A stretch of DNA of 64,000 bases, taken from positions 1 to 64,000 of the forward strand of contig JABFQX010000017.1 in assembly GCA_013141505.1 (NCBI GenBank), read 5' to 3'. Origin of the DNA: Methyloglobulus sp. Its GTDB lineage: Bacteria; Pseudomonadota; Gammaproteobacteria; Methylococcales; Methylomonadaceae. The translations under genes were made by a program, and so were the position numbers. Position 1 is the first letter of the stretch. Every line of letters starts with the position of its first letter. Under the pieces are notes generated by a model. That model was not told where the DNA came from and made no database searches. It saw nothing but the letters and a program-made list of their open reading frames with translations. Shown in pieces: positions 42,130 to 51,258 of the stretch.

Positions 42130-42990
42130 CTAAGGCGTGCTTGTATCAAGCGTAAGCAGTTTCTTTTCAGCTAATCTTGCAGCTTTTGAAGCGGGATATT
42201 CAGTAGTAACTCGCGTTAAATACTCCCGGGCTTTGGCCGAATTCTTCTCTTCGACTTCGATATAACCCAGCTTTAACAAAGCGTCAGGCACTTTTGCCGA
42301 TTCAGGATGCATTGCCACAACATCATTGAAAGCCTTGCGTGCCGAAGCGTTATCCTGGTTGACCCGATGGGCTTCACCTAACCAATACTGGGCATTACTG
42401 GCATAACCACTTTGCGGATGCGCGGTTAAATAGATGTTGAACTGGGCGATGGCTTCGCTGGTTCGGCCATTTCTGAGCGCATCGTAGGCTTGTTGGTATT
42501 CTTGCTTTTCCGCTTCAGAAACCGGGGCTGGGTTATCGGCTTGTGCAGGTGTTACAGACCCGCCTCCCGCATTTTCAGAAGGGTTGGCTTTCGTTTGTTG
42601 CTCGGCAACGGCAGGTGCTGCTACAGCTTGCCCTGTTGAATCTGCGGACGTATCTGGAGTAGGTGAATTGTCCGCTGATGGCTGACCGGTAGCGGATTTG
42701 TTTTCTAAGCCCTGTAAGCGGTCATCAAAGTCCGTGTACATGGTTTTTTGCTTCTTTTTCAGCTCTTCAATCTGAAAAGCCTGTTCTTCAACCTTGCCGG
42801 TCAGTTGTTGTACCTCAGCCTGCATTTGCTCAATCCGTTTCATCATTTCATAATTAGCAGTTGATGAGACCGGGTTGGGAACATTGACGACCGAGTTTCC
42901 AGACAAGTTGCCACCGGTTTCAACTACGGGCGGCACTTCTGCACAAGCAACGCTGCAAGCACTCAGAAACAAAACAATCCGCGCATTCAT
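42130..42990 (-). CDS. cpoB: Cell division coordinator CpoB (YbgF)
   Basis: 286 residues, periplasmic. A signal peptide (MNARIVLFLSACSVACA), then a short coiled coil (MKRIEQMQAEVQQLTGKVEEQAFQIEELKKKQ) for trimerisation, a low-complexity Ala/Pro/Thr linker, and TPR repeats at the C-terminus (YQQAYDALRNGRTSEAIAQFNIYL, YWLGEAHRVNQDNASARKAF). CpoB links peptidoglycan synthesis with Tol-Pal constriction. The SACSVACA end of the signal peptide contains Cys, but no clear lipobox. Confidence 0.9.
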   Translation of the reverse strand: MNARIVLFLSACSVACAEVPPVVETGGNLSGNSVVNVPNPVSSTANYEMMKRIEQMQAEVQQLTGKVEEQAFQIEELKKKQKTMYTDFDDRLQGLENKSATGQPSADNSPTPDTSADSTGQAVAAPAVAEQQTKANPSENAGGGSVTPAQADNPAPVSEAEKQEYQQAYDALRNGRTSEAIAQFNIYLTAHPQSGYASNAQYWLGEAHRVNQDNASARKAFNDVVAMHPESAKVPDALLKLGYIEVEEKNSAKAREYLTRVTTEYPASKAARLAEKKLLTLDTSTP

Positions 42991-42996
42991 GGCTAT

Positions 42997-43581
42997 TTAC
43001 CTTTGGTAAGACAATTCGCAACGACGATTGCGTTCGTAAGAACCTTCGTCACTGCCAAATACGGCAGGTTTTTCTTCGCCATAACTGACCAACTCCAATT
43101 GCCCATCAGAAACGCCTTGCGCTTTCATCATGCCAGCGACCGCTTTTGCCCGTTGGTCACCCAAAGCAATATTGTATTCGCGTGATCCGCGCTCGTCGGC
43201 ATGACCTTCCAAGGTCAGCTTTTGGTTTGGATGGCCGACAAGATACTTGGCATGGGCATTGATAACTTGGATAAAGTCCGGCTGCACATCACTACTATCC
43301 AACATGAAGTAAATGGTGCTTCTGGACAGCGGGTTGTTAGGGTCACTGAATTCTGGCCCCAAAAAGGAATTATTGCCCGTCACGCCGGTATAACCTGAAC
43401 CTGCCATGCCCGATAAGGTCGAGGCACCATTCAAACCACTGGTTGAGGCATCATTAATGCCGCTGGCTGCGTTATTGGCGGCATTGTCCAGGCTGTCCGT
43501 GGCTTCATCTTCGCTGCAACCGGATAAGGCGAAAACAGCAATCAATAACAGCCATAGTATTTTGTTCATCTTCATAGTCAT
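42997..43581 (-). CDS. pal: Peptidoglycan-associated lipoprotein Pal
   Basis: The track begins far upstream; ATG 43581 (MTMKMNKILWLLL) with AGGA seven bases before it gives 194 residues. The lipobox LSGC places a lipid on Cys for outer-membrane anchoring. A Ser/Asn/Gly linker leads to the OmpA-like domain: IYFMLDSSDVQPDF, LTLEGHADERGSREYNIALGDQRAKAV, which binds diaminopimelate in peptidoglycan. Pal pairs with TolB. Confidence 0.94.
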   Translation of the reverse strand: MTMKMNKILWLLLIAVFALSGCSEDEATDSLDNAANNAASGINDASTSGLNGASTLSGMAGSGYTGVTGNNSFLGPEFSDPNNPLSRSTIYFMLDSSDVQPDFIQVINAHAKYLVGHPNQKLTLEGHADERGSREYNIALGDQRAKAVAGMMKAQGVSDGQLELVSYGEEKPAVFGSDEGSYERNRRCELSYQR

Positions 43582-43630
43582 CAATCCTGAGTAAATTATG
43601 TATGGAATTCGGATAAGTTCAGCAAATCTT

Positions 43631-44902
43631 TTAAGGCGACCAAGCGGGTTCTCGCACTTCGCCGCCCGTAAAACCCAGTCTTTGCTGCATTTTACCATCT
43701 AATGACACCGCCGATAAGAAGCCAGTTCCGCCTTTTTTGGAAGCGTACAGGATCATCGTGCCATTCGGCGCAAAACTGGGCGATTCGTCCGCAGGCCCCG
43801 TAGTGACCACGTTGATCGAACGACTACCGACTTCCATAACGCCAATCCGGTAATCGCCGCCGTTGCCATGCACCATGGCGATGCTCTTGCCGTCGGGCGA
43901 AAAACTGCCACGGGCATTATAATCACCGGCAAAGCTGATGCGCTGTTCCTGACCGCCACGGCTTGGCACCAAATACAATTGCGGCTTACCGCCACGGTCA
44001 GAGGTAAACACTATGTGGCTACCGTCCGGCGACCAGGATGGCTCGGTATCAATGGCATAACTTTTAGTCAATTTCGTTAGCCCCTTACTGGCTATGTCCA
44101 GGACATAAATATCCGGGCTGCCATCTTTTGATAAAGTGAGTGCCAGTTTAGTGCTGTCGGGCGACCATGCGGGCGCACCATTGATACCGGTGAACTCAGC
44201 CACCCGTGTCCGTTGACCAGTTGCCAGTGTTTGTATGTAAACAGCGGCATTTTTGCGCTCGAAAGACACATAAGCCATCTTGGTTTTATCCGGCGACCAG
44301 GACGGCGACATCAACGGCTCAGACGATGTCGCGATAGTTTGCGGATTAAAACCATCGGTATCGGCAACCTGAAGTTGGCTTTGCTTGCCTTGCTGATTAT
44401 GAGTGACATAAGCAATACGACCGCTGAAAGCACCTTTTTTACCGGTCAGCTTTTCAAAGATTAAATCGCTGATCTGGTGTGCCGTCCGACGTAAATCAGC
44501 AGCCGATGAACTCATCTGATAACCTAACAGTTGGCTGGATTTCAGTACATCCAACAAATGGAACTGGATATTGTATTGTCCGCCCACGCCGCCGTTGACT
44601 TGCCCTACGACAAGATAATTCTGGTTCAATGACTGCCATTCTGGAAACTGCACCGCCGAAGCTGAACTCGGCCTGCTCCGCATAGCCTGTTCCGCCAGCA
44701 TCTTGAAATAACCGCTACGGGCAAGGTCGGCATTCACTACCGAACTAATGTCTACGGGCGCACCTGCTGTAGCAAATGGCACGACAGCGACGGGAGTGCC
44801 GCTATCTGAGCTTTCGGTGATGTCGATTGTTAATTCGGATCGACCAATTAGCGGTAAAGTAGCTATTAAACATAGCGTTACGATTTGTATAAAGAATTTC
44901 AC
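43631..44902 (-). CDS. tolB: Tol-Pal system protein TolB
   Basis: 423 residues. A signal peptide ([22 protein letters not shown]) precedes the N-terminal alpha/beta domain ([12 protein letters not shown]...[10 protein letters not shown]), followed by a six-bladed beta-propeller with repeated [13 protein letters not shown]-type blades ([49 protein letters not shown]). Periplasmic; it binds Pal and the TolA C-terminus. Normal length. Confidence 0.95.
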   Translation of the reverse strand: MKFFIQIVTLCLIATLPLIGRSELTIDITESSDSGTPVAVVPFATAGAPVDISSVVNADLARSGYFKMLAEQAMRSRPSSASAVQFPEWQSLNQNYLVVGQVNGGVGGQYNIQFHLLDVLKSSQLLGYQMSSSAADLRRTAHQISDLIFEKLTGKKGAFSGRIAYVTHNQQGKQSQLQVADTDGFNPQTIATSSEPLMSPSWSPDKTKMAYVSFERKNAAVYIQTLATGQRTRVAEFTGINGAPAWSPDSTKLALTLSKDGSPDIYVLDIASKGLTKLTKSYAIDTEPSWSPDGSHIVFTSDRGGKPQLYLVPSRGGQEQRISFAGDYNARGSFSPDGKSIAMVHGNGGDYRIGVMEVGSRSINVVTTGPADESPSFAPNGTMILYASKKGGTGFLSAVSLDGKMQQRLGFTGGEVREPAWSP

Positions 44903-45009
44903 GTTCCTGCCTCTTTTAAGCCATTATCCAAGATGGTTTAGTCTGGAAATTATATACCACAAATGTTAATATAGACTGAATATCAAGAAGATATTGGGCA
45001 AAGTTAATA

Positions 45010-46380
45010 TTAATTCGCGTTAAAAGTAAAATTAATCGACCTGAACGCCCGTGCCAAATTCTTATCTGATGGGATAGGTAAGGGTGAAGCTCGCTCAATT
45101 GCGTTTTCAACAGAGCGGGAAAATATATCGTTGCCATTACAGTTCACATTGGCATCCACAACGGATCCATCAGACGATAACCTGAGCTTTACACTGCAAG
45201 TTGAACCGGATGACCCAGGCGGCGCAACCCAAGCACGTTTAACTTTTGTTCTGATCATTTCTTTGTATTTATTTATTTCAGCCTGATCTGCATTTGCTTT
45301 GGCAGCCGCTGCCTGAGCTTTTGCTTTTTCAGCGGCATCCAGCTTAGCTTTTTCGGCAGCTGCTAACGCTGCCATTCGTTCAGCTTCGGCTGCTCTTTTT
45401 GCTTCCGCATCCGCCGCTTTTTTAGCCTCAACTTTGGCTTGCGCAGCGGCTTCTGCTTTAGCTTCGGCTTGTTTTTTTGCTTCTAGTTCAGCGGCTTTTT
45501 TGGCATCGGCTTTAGCTTCTGCCGCCGCCTGTTTTTTTGTTTCGGCTTCCGCTGACTTTTTGGCATCAGCTTTTGCTTGAGCGGCAGCTTTGATTTTCGC
45601 ATCAGCTACCGCTTTCGCTTCTGCGTTGGCTTTTTTCTTAGTTTCTTCTGCCTCTTTTTTAGCTTGCGCTTTTTCTTTAGCTGAAGCTTCGGCTTTTGCC
45701 TCGGCATCGGCTTGCTTCTTGGCTGCTAATTCCGCTGCTTTTTTTGCGTCAGCCTTAGCTTCTGCGGCGGCTTTGGTTTTTGCCAATTCTAATTTTTTTG
45801 CTTCAAGGGCTGCTTTTTTGACTGCCTCTGCTTTAGCCTTTTCTTCGTTGGCTTGTTTTGCTGCTATTTCTGAGGTTTTTTTCGCATTTTCCTGTTCTTT
45901 AGCTATTGCTTCCGCTTTTGATTTTTCCTTTGCTTTTGCCTCTTCTTGCTTTTTTGCTTCGGCTTTTTTCTCGGTGGTAGCTCTAGCCAACTCTTCTTTC
46001 TTAGCCTCTACTTTTTTTTGCGCTTCTAGCTTTTTCGCTTCAGCTTCAGCTTCGGCCTTTGCCTTAGCTTCTTCTTTTGCCAAGACAACAACTTTCTTGT
46101 TATTAATTAATTCTGCTTTTTTTGATTCGACTTCTTCAATCGGCTCTGCTTTTCCCTGTTCATTTTTTTGCTGAACCAATTGTTTTGGTTTTTCAACACG
46201 TCTCGAAATAGTGGAATAAATTTTTCCATCAACAATCGTGGCATTAATGATGTCAACTTCGGGCAGTATCAATTCCGGTTTCGGCTTAAATAATGCACTT
46301 AAGGCAAATAAACCCAGTAAAGTAAGATGCAATGCCAGGGCTAATAAGAATGCCCGGGTAAGCTTTTCATTCCTATCCAT
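45010..46380 (-). CDS. tolA: Tol-Pal system protein TolA
   Basis: 456 residues. One N-terminal membrane helix (RAFLLALALHLTLLGLFALSAL) with the SHLS-like histidine, a very long Lys/Ala/Glu helix (about 75-370) across the periplasm, and a folded C-terminus: VKRAWVAPPGSSGSTCSVKLRLSSDGSVVDANV. It couples proton-motive force from TolQR to the outer membrane. The helix is highly repetitive, so the opposite strand also stays open by chance (45590-46174), and assembly errors are easiest here. Confidence 0.93.
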   Translation of the reverse strand: MDRNEKLTRAFLLALALHLTLLGLFALSALFKPKPELILPEVDIINATIVDGKIYSTISRRVEKPKQLVQQKNEQGKAEPIEEVESKKAELINNKKVVVLAKEEAKAKAEAEAEAKKLEAQKKVEAKKEELARATTEKKAEAKKQEEAKAKEKSKAEAIAKEQENAKKTSEIAAKQANEEKAKAEAVKKAALEAKKLELAKTKAAAEAKADAKKAAELAAKKQADAEAKAEASAKEKAQAKKEAEETKKKANAEAKAVADAKIKAAAQAKADAKKSAEAETKKQAAAEAKADAKKAAELEAKKQAEAKAEAAAQAKVEAKKAADAEAKRAAEAERMAALAAAEKAKLDAAEKAKAQAAAAKANADQAEINKYKEMIRTKVKRAWVAPPGSSGSTCSVKLRLSSDGSVVDANVNCNGNDIFSRSVENAIERASPLPIPSDKNLARAFRSINFTFNAN

Positions 46381-46387
46381 TTAATAC

Positions 46388-46816
46388 TTACTTACCATCA
46401 TCCGATTGGGTCATTAACCCGACCTTATCTACACCCGCATTTTTAAGTGATGCCATAAGTTCAACAACAGTGCCATAATCCACTCCTTTATCAGCATTAA
46501 TAAGCACTTGTGGATTTTTGTTAGTGCTCATAGCATCCTTGACTTTTCCATTGATGTCTTCCTGTTGAATCTCACTTTCATCACTATCAATGGTTATGTA
46601 GTATTGGCCTTCCTTTTTAATCGAAATGATGATGGGTGAAACACCTTCCCCTGATGAATCTACAGTTTCCGATTTTGCTTTCGGTAAATCCACTTCAACG
46701 CCCGTTTGCAACATCGGCGTGGTAATCATGAAGATAATCAACAATACCAAGGTCACGTCGATATAAGGAACGACGTTGATTTCTGCCATCGGCTTTCTGC
46801 GTTTATTTTTTCTCAT
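46388..46816 (-). CDS. tolR: Tol-Pal system protein TolR
   Basis: 142 residues. ExbD/TolR fold: a basic N-terminus, the membrane helix INVVPYIDVTLVLLIIFMITTPML with the essential Asp of VPYIDV, then a periplasmic alpha/beta domain (VLINADKGVDYGTVVELMASLKNAGVDKVGLMT). It forms the proton channel with TolQ. The reading frame overlaps the tolQ stop by 4 bp (ATGA). Confidence 0.95.
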   Translation of the reverse strand: MRKNKRRKPMAEINVVPYIDVTLVLLIIFMITTPMLQTGVEVDLPKAKSETVDSSGEGVSPIIISIKKEGQYYITIDSDESEIQQEDINGKVKDAMSTNKNPQVLINADKGVDYGTVVELMASLKNAGVDKVGLMTQSDDGK

Positions 46817-47493
46817 TTGCTGTGCGCCTGTCTTTGCAGTAAGACCACGAATTCTTCGACGAACAACTCGTAGCGTCCGGTTAAGCTGTCCAGACGTGAA
46901 GAAAACCGATTATAGGCAATGACCGCTGGTATCGCCGCAAATAAGCCGATTGCCGTGGCAATCAAGGCTTCGGCAATACCGGGCGCAACTTGCGCCAAGG
47001 TCGCCTGTTTGACTGTGCTGAGCGACATAAATGAATTCATAATGCCCCATACCGTACCAAATAAGCCGATGTAAGGGCTGATGGAGCCGACCGTCGCCAG
47101 GAACGGCAGATGCTGGTCGAGACGATCAAGTTCCCGCGACAGCTCAATCCGCATCGCGCGTTGTGCGCTTTCTACCTGTACCATCGGGTCAACAACTGTG
47201 CCGGTTTGCCGCATCCGGGAGAATTCTTTGTAACCTGCGAGAAAGATTTTTTCGATACCTTCCGGCTCAAAATCTTTGGCGGACAATTTTCGATATAGAT
47301 CCGCCAAGGCCACGCCTGACCAGAATTCGCCTTCGAATTCGTCGGTGATTTCTATGGCATGGCTCAACTCCTTGCGCTTGGAAAAAATAAACGTCCAAGA
47401 TGCCAAAGATGCGGCAGCCAACAATAACATCACAAATTGGACGACAAAACTGGCCTCTTTGATCAAATGGAAAATCGATAAATCAGTGTTCAT
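46813..47493 (-). CDS. tolQ: Tol-Pal system protein TolQ
   Basis: 226 residues from ATG 47493; the track's start is an upstream TTG inside ybgC. MotA/TolQ/ExbB proton-channel fold with three membrane helices: VVQFVMLLLAAASLASWTFIF, ATVGSISPYIGLFGTVWGIMNSF, and IAEALIATAIGLFAAIPAVIAYN. The start overlaps ybgC by 11 bp. Confidence 0.95.
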   Translation of the reverse strand: MNTDLSIFHLIKEASFVVQFVMLLLAAASLASWTFIFSKRKELSHAIEITDEFEGEFWSGVALADLYRKLSAKDFEPEGIEKIFLAGYKEFSRMRQTGTVVDPMVQVESAQRAMRIELSRELDRLDQHLPFLATVGSISPYIGLFGTVWGIMNSFMSLSTVKQATLAQVAPGIAEALIATAIGLFAAIPAVIAYNRFSSRLDSLTGRYELFVEEFVVLLQRQAHSK

Positions 47494-47890
47494 AGTTAAA
47501 CTGCTCAAATAGTTTTTCGGGAATCGCTTTCGGTTTAAGGGTATTTACGTCCAAACAGGCAATACGGACATCGCCCGTGACCAGGATTTCATGTTCCCGG
47601 CGTATTTGTTGGCTAAATTCTAGACTAGCTTTCTTAAGATGGCTTATTTTCGCATCCACATGCACAAGCTGATTAAACCGCGCCGGTTTAAGATAGTCAA
47701 TTTTTACTGAACGCACCGCAAAAATGATGCCTTCCTGGGTCATTAACGCATCCTGCTCGAAGCCCATTGCCCGGAGATATTCTGTCCTGGCGCGTTCCAT
47801 GTACTTTAGGTAGTTGGCATAAAATACGACGCCACCGGCATCGGTGTCTTCATAGTACACGCGCACCGGCCACACAAACGGCTTATTCAA
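47483..47890 (-). CDS. ybgC: Acyl-CoA thioesterase YbgC
   Basis: 135 residues, hotdog fold. [31 protein letters not shown] contains the catalytic Asp of the 4-hydroxybenzoyl-CoA thioesterase type (DTDAGGVV). It hydrolyses short acyl-CoA or acyl-ACP and stands first in Tol-Pal operons. The start is a TTG (47890) with GAGGA upstream, overlapping the end of ruvB by 8 bp. Confidence 0.92.
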   Translation of the reverse strand: MNKPFVWPVRVYYEDTDAGGVVFYANYLKYMERARTEYLRAMGFEQDALMTQEGIIFAVRSVKIDYLKPARFNQLVHVDAKISHLKKASLEFSQQIRREHEILVTGDVRIACLDVNTLKPKAIPEKLFEQFNYEH

Positions 47891-48917
47891 ACAAATCCTC
47901 GGATACGCCTAATATTTTTGGCGGTTTTAAACCAAAGTGCAAATAGGCTTGACTGGTTACTACCCGTCCACGCGGTGTACGCATGATAAAGCCTTGTTGT
48001 AACAAGTACGGCTCTAAGACATCTTCAATCGTGCCGCGTTCTTCGTTGATTGCCGCAGCCAAGGTATCCAAACCGACGGGACCGCCGGAAAAATTTTCGA
48101 TCATCGCCAATAATAATTTACGGTCGAGTGCATCAAAACCGTTAGTATCCACACGCAACATGTCCAGAGCCTGAACAGAAATGCTATCTGTTATCACCCC
48201 CGTTCCTTTGACTTCGGCATAATCCCGTACCCTTCGTAGCAAGCGATTGGCGATACGCGGAGTACCACGCGAACGGCGGGCAATTTCAAAAGCACCCTTG
48301 GGTTCCATTCTGATACCCAATACCTTCGCCGAACGGGTGGCGATGTCTGCCAACTCAGCAACCGTATAAAACTCCAGCCTCTGGACGATACCAAAACGAT
48401 CTCGTAAGGGTGATGTCAATAATCCTGCCCGTGTGGTTGCACCGACCAAAGTAAATGGCGGCAAATCCAGTTTAATTGACCTTGCAGCCGGCCCTTCACC
48501 AATCATCAAATCCAGTTGATAATCTTCCATTGCCGGATACAAGATTTCTTCCACCGCTGGACTTAAACGATGAATTTCGTCGATAAACAGCACGTCATGG
48601 GATTCAAGATTAGTCAGCAATGCCGCCAGATCACCGGCTTTTTCCAGCACCGGCCCCGACGTTTGGCGAATGTTGACCGACATTTCCGTCGCAATAATAT
48701 TCGCCAACGTAGTCTTGCCCAAACCGGGTGGGCCGAAAATCAACACATGATCCAAGGCTTCATTACGTGCGGTCGCCGCCTGAATGAAAATTTCCATTTG
48801 GGTACGCAGTTCTTGTTGCCCGATATATTCCGCCAAGCGTTTAGGCCGGATAGCGCGGTCTTGGCGCTCTTCATCCGGCTGGCTTTTGGGGCTAATCATG
48901 CGGTCGCTTTCTATCAT
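47883..48917 (-). CDS. ruvB: Holliday junction branch-migration ATPase RuvB
   Basis: 344 residues, full length. Walker [12 protein letters not shown] (about 65-75), Walker [12 protein letters not shown], sensor [18 protein letters not shown] with the Arg finger, and the C-terminal winged helix with [16 protein letters not shown]. RuvB hexamers pump DNA through RuvA-bound junctions. In many gammaproteobacteria it follows ruvA directly; here 1.2 kb separates them. Confidence 0.96.
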   Translation of the reverse strand: MIESDRMISPKSQPDEERQDRAIRPKRLAEYIGQQELRTQMEIFIQAATARNEALDHVLIFGPPGLGKTTLANIIATEMSVNIRQTSGPVLEKAGDLAALLTNLESHDVLFIDEIHRLSPAVEEILYPAMEDYQLDLMIGEGPAARSIKLDLPPFTLVGATTRAGLLTSPLRDRFGIVQRLEFYTVAELADIATRSAKVLGIRMEPKGAFEIARRSRGTPRIANRLLRRVRDYAEVKGTGVITDSISVQALDMLRVDTNGFDALDRKLLLAMIENFSGGPVGLDTLAAAINEERGTIEDVLEPYLLQQGFIMRTPRGRVVTSQAYLHFGLKPPKILGVSEDLFE

Positions 48918-48977
48918 TTGAGTTATAGTTTATTAAATATCAGCAATTTATGTCGATATAACTGAAAAGCATTGCGC

Positions 48978-49313
48978 CTAATTTAAATTTCTGAACAAAT
49001 AACGCAACTTTCGAAAATAATTTTCATTAAGGGAAATGGTCGTGTTTTTTTCTTTTCGATATTTTTTATAACCAAGACCTAAGCATAATGTAAAAAAATA
49101 TAAAATCATCCAAACTAAAACATAAAAACCAATTGCCACGCCGACTGGCCCATCAATGTCGTCTGTTAAGTAAGCACCAACAAAGTAAAAAAATGCGATG
49201 GGTAGCAATAGTATACTGGCAATAAACCATCGTCCTTTTGGCATGAATAATGGTAAAAACACCAGAAATAAGGGCGCTACGACGGCAATCTTATTCCAAT
49301 CCAGTGAATTCAT
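48978..49313 (-). CDS. Small membrane protein between ruvA and ruvB
   Basis: 111 residues with three hydrophobic segments: IAVVAPLFLVFLPLF, FIASILLLPIAFFYFVGAYL, and VGVAIGFYVLVWMILYFFTLCLG, followed by a Lys/Arg/Asn-rich tail. No family recognised. Upstream lies a palindromic repeat and the ParDE remnant, so it may be part of material inserted between ruvA and ruvB. Confidence 0.55.
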   Translation of the reverse strand: MNSLDWNKIAVVAPLFLVFLPLFMPKGRWFIASILLLPIAFFYFVGAYLTDDIDGPVGVAIGFYVLVWMILYFFTLCLGLGYKKYRKEKNTTISLNENYFRKLRYLFRNLN

Positions 49314-49320
49314 TTTTCAT

Positions 49321-49374
49321 AGTTCCCACGCTCCGCGTGGGGACTATAATCCCGTTGGGTGCATTCCATGCACC
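49321..49374. repeat. REP-like palindromic repeat pair
   Basis: AGTTCCCACGC-TCC-GCGTGGGGACT (49321-49345) and GGTGCAT-TCC-ATGCACC (49358-49374) are two adjacent palindromes. The first resembles the copy at 51980-52005. Such extragenic palindromes fit the RAYT-type transposase remnant found nearby. Confidence 0.6.
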
Positions 49375-49382
49375 AAATTAAG

Positions 49383-49669
49383 CTAAAGAATTCTATCAAT
49401 ATCTTGTCGTCCCAATATGCTGATAATTTCTACTGTATTATCCACGATGCGGTAGAAAATGCTGTCCACGCCGCAAACACTACGCCTGTATCCGGCGCGG
49501 ATAAAATCCACGGACGGGTAGAGTTGAGGATTTTCCGCAATTTACTCAAAGCGTTCAAACAATGCGTCAAAATAGTTGTCGGCTTGGGCTTCGCCAAATT
49601 GACTCACGCATAGCAATAGATGCGCCGTAAATCCTCCTTGGCAGCTTCCGTAAGCCTATAACTTGCCAT
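49383..49669 (-). pseudogene. Decayed ParE-type toxin
   Basis: From ATG 49669 the sequence reads MASYRLTEAAKEDLRRIYCYA and then stops; a one-base loss shifts the frame (TATGCGTGAGTC where TATGGCGTGAGTC is expected). The remainder continues VSQFGEAQADNYFDALFERFE, then a second defect (TAA where the ParE/RelE fold has Gln), then IAENPQLYPSVDFIRAGYRR and ILGRQDIDRIL. Both a frameshift and a nonsense codon make the toxin inactive. It overlaps the antitoxin gene by 14 bp, a typical layout. Confidence 0.85.
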
Positions 49670-49892
49670 CGCGCCGCAATTCTTTCATGGCTTCGGCATT
49701 CTGTGCGACAAACCCGCTGGTTTCGGCTTTGGCCAGTTTGGTACGGATCGTGTCAAGTTCGCCCTGTTGCGCCCGCGCCTTGCGGATGAGGTCGTTGACA
49801 ATTTCGCTCTTGCTATTGTATTCCTCGCTTTCGATCAAGGTATTGAGCCAGTTGTCGTTGGGTGGTGTAATCGTGATACTTTGTCTGGGCAT
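49656..49892 (-). CDS. ParD/CopG-type antitoxin
   Basis: 78 residues, complete. The ribbon-helix-helix MPRQSITITPPNDNWLNTLIESEEYNSKSEIVNDLIRKA binds DNA, and the C-terminal helix (EAMKELRRDGKL) would bind ParE. The toxin gene immediately downstream is broken, so this is an orphan antitoxin. Confidence 0.85.
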   Translation of the reverse strand: MPRQSITITPPNDNWLNTLIESEEYNSKSEIVNDLIRKARAQQGELDTIRTKLAKAETSGFVAQNAEAMKELRRDGKL

Positions 49893-49983
49893 GGCTTAGT
49901 CATATTTGGTGCATAATTGATTCTTTTTTACACCATTTCTGCAAGCATTGTCAAAGTTAAGCTCTGAACAAGTTGATTCCGCT

Positions 49984-50050
49984 CATGGTTCGACAGGCTC
50001 ACCACGAACGGAATCAACACCTTGCCGTTCGTCCTGAGCTTGTCGAAGGA
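49984..50050. repeat. Extragenic inverted repeat (REP-like)
   Basis: TTCGACAGGCTCACCACGAACGG (49989-50011) and CCGTTCGTCCTGAGCTTGTCGAA (50025-50047) form imperfect inverted arms. The same motif, which I know as a dispersed repeat of many bacterial genomes, is why the ORF 49928-50164 gives the peptides SFDKLRTNG and VVSLSNHE. It lies after ruvA. Confidence 0.75.
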
Positions 50051-50075
50051 CATTATCAGAGCTTCCCAAATAACC

Positions 50076-50684
50076 CTATCTCGCCGCGCCTTGTAATGCC
50101 AGCCGGATAACCTCCTCACAGGATTTGCCTTCAGCACCAATATTTTGCACCATTTTACCAGCATCCAGAGGCTTATAACCTAAAGAACATAAGGCGCTGA
50201 TGGCTTCCTGTTTGGGATTTGCTTTTGTTGGTAACATCACCGAATTCACTAACTCGATAGCATCTATCGACGAATCTCCCAAATCGGGCAAACGGTCGCG
50301 CATTTCAATAACCAAGCGTTCGGCAGTTTTTTTGCCAACTCCAGGTAAACGCACTAGAGATTGTGTGTCGTTATTGTGGATACAACGATGAAATTCTTCG
50401 GCTGTTTGTCCAGAAAGAATCGTTAACGCCAACTTGGGGCCGACACCATTCACCTTGATCAAGGTCCTAAACATCGTCCGGTCAGCTTCTGTAGAAAAGC
50501 CAAATAAGATGTGGGCATCTTCCCGCACGACCAAATGCGTGTGCAACAGGATTTCAGTACCGATGGCAGGCAGGTTGTAAAACGTCGTCATCGGTGCTTC
50601 CACCTCGTAACCCACGCCCTGCACATCCAGCAATAAAACGGGCGGCGCTTTATGGATCAATTTACCGCGCAAAAATCCGATCAT
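50076..50684 (-). CDS. ruvA: Holliday junction DNA-binding protein RuvA
   Basis: 202 residues, normal length. N-terminal OB fold (MIGFLRGKLIHKAPPVLLLDVQGVGYEVEAPM), tandem helix-hairpin-helix motifs (LIKVNGVGPKLALTIL, LVRLPGVGKKTAERLVIEMRDRL), and the flexible C-terminal RuvB-binding domain (EAISALCSLGYKPLDAGKMV). The start overlaps ruvC by 4 bp. Confidence 0.96.
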   Translation of the reverse strand: MIGFLRGKLIHKAPPVLLLDVQGVGYEVEAPMTTFYNLPAIGTEILLHTHLVVREDAHILFGFSTEADRTMFRTLIKVNGVGPKLALTILSGQTAEEFHRCIHNNDTQSLVRLPGVGKKTAERLVIEMRDRLPDLGDSSIDAIELVNSVMLPTKANPKQEAISALCSLGYKPLDAGKMVQNIGAEGKSCEEVIRLALQGAAR

Positions 50685-51178
50685 TTACCCCAACCTTTCT
50701 GCAAGCGCAGTGCCGTTTGTTGATGATGGGCATGACAGATACAAATACCCAGCGCATCGCTGGCATCAATCTGCATCTCGCCTTGGATATTTAACAGAAT
50801 TTTCACCATGTGCTGAACCTGAGTTTTTGCCGCGTTGCCCTTCCCAACCACCGCTTGTTTAACCTGCTTGGCGGAATATTCAAACACCGGCAAACCCGCC
50901 GCCTGCACCGCACAAATCGCCGCACCACGTGCCTGTCCCAGTTTTAATGCGGAGTCAGCGTTGATATGCATGAAGACTTGCTCAATTGCCATTTGCTCTG
51001 GCTGATAACGTTCCACTACTTCCAATAAGCCTTTAAATATCTGCTTCAGACGATCAGGAAAATACTCCGCCGTCACCTTGATACTGCCGCTGGCGATGTA
51101 TTGGAAACCGCGCGGGGACTCTTCAATCACACCGTAACCAGTCAATCGTGAGCCGGGGTCTATGCCTAATATCCTCAT
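50681..51178 (-). CDS. ruvC: Holliday junction resolvase RuvC
   Basis: 165 residues from ATG 51178 (MRILGIDPGSRLTGYGVIE). The acidic catalytic residues are seen as Asp in GIDPG, Glu in MAIEQVFMHINADSALKLGQARG, and Asp in the C-terminal IDASDALGICICHAHH. It cuts junctions moved by RuvAB. Operon order ruvC-ruvA is conserved. Confidence 0.96.
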   Translation of the reverse strand: MRILGIDPGSRLTGYGVIEESPRGFQYIASGSIKVTAEYFPDRLKQIFKGLLEVVERYQPEQMAIEQVFMHINADSALKLGQARGAAICAVQAAGLPVFEYSAKQVKQAVVGKGNAAKTQVQHMVKILLNIQGEMQIDASDALGICICHAHHQQTALRLQKGWGK

Positions 51179-51258
51179 CAAATATCGTAGGTTGAGTTAG
51201 ATTTGCTTCTTATATGTTGGGGTTTATATCTCACCCTACCCTATTTGACCAGCTTTGT

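Noticed and set aside
45590-46174. 194-codon ORF opposite tolA
   Set aside because: Ser/Ala/Phe-rich antisense frame created by the Lys/Ala/Glu repeat codons of tolA; no independent signals.
49359-49613. Rightward ORF over the ParE remnant
   Set aside because: Opposite-strand shadow of a recognisable decayed toxin.
49928-50164. 78-codon leftward ORF with SFDKLRTNG and VVSLSNHE
   Set aside because: Known product of translating the dispersed inverted repeat at 49984-50050; not a gene.
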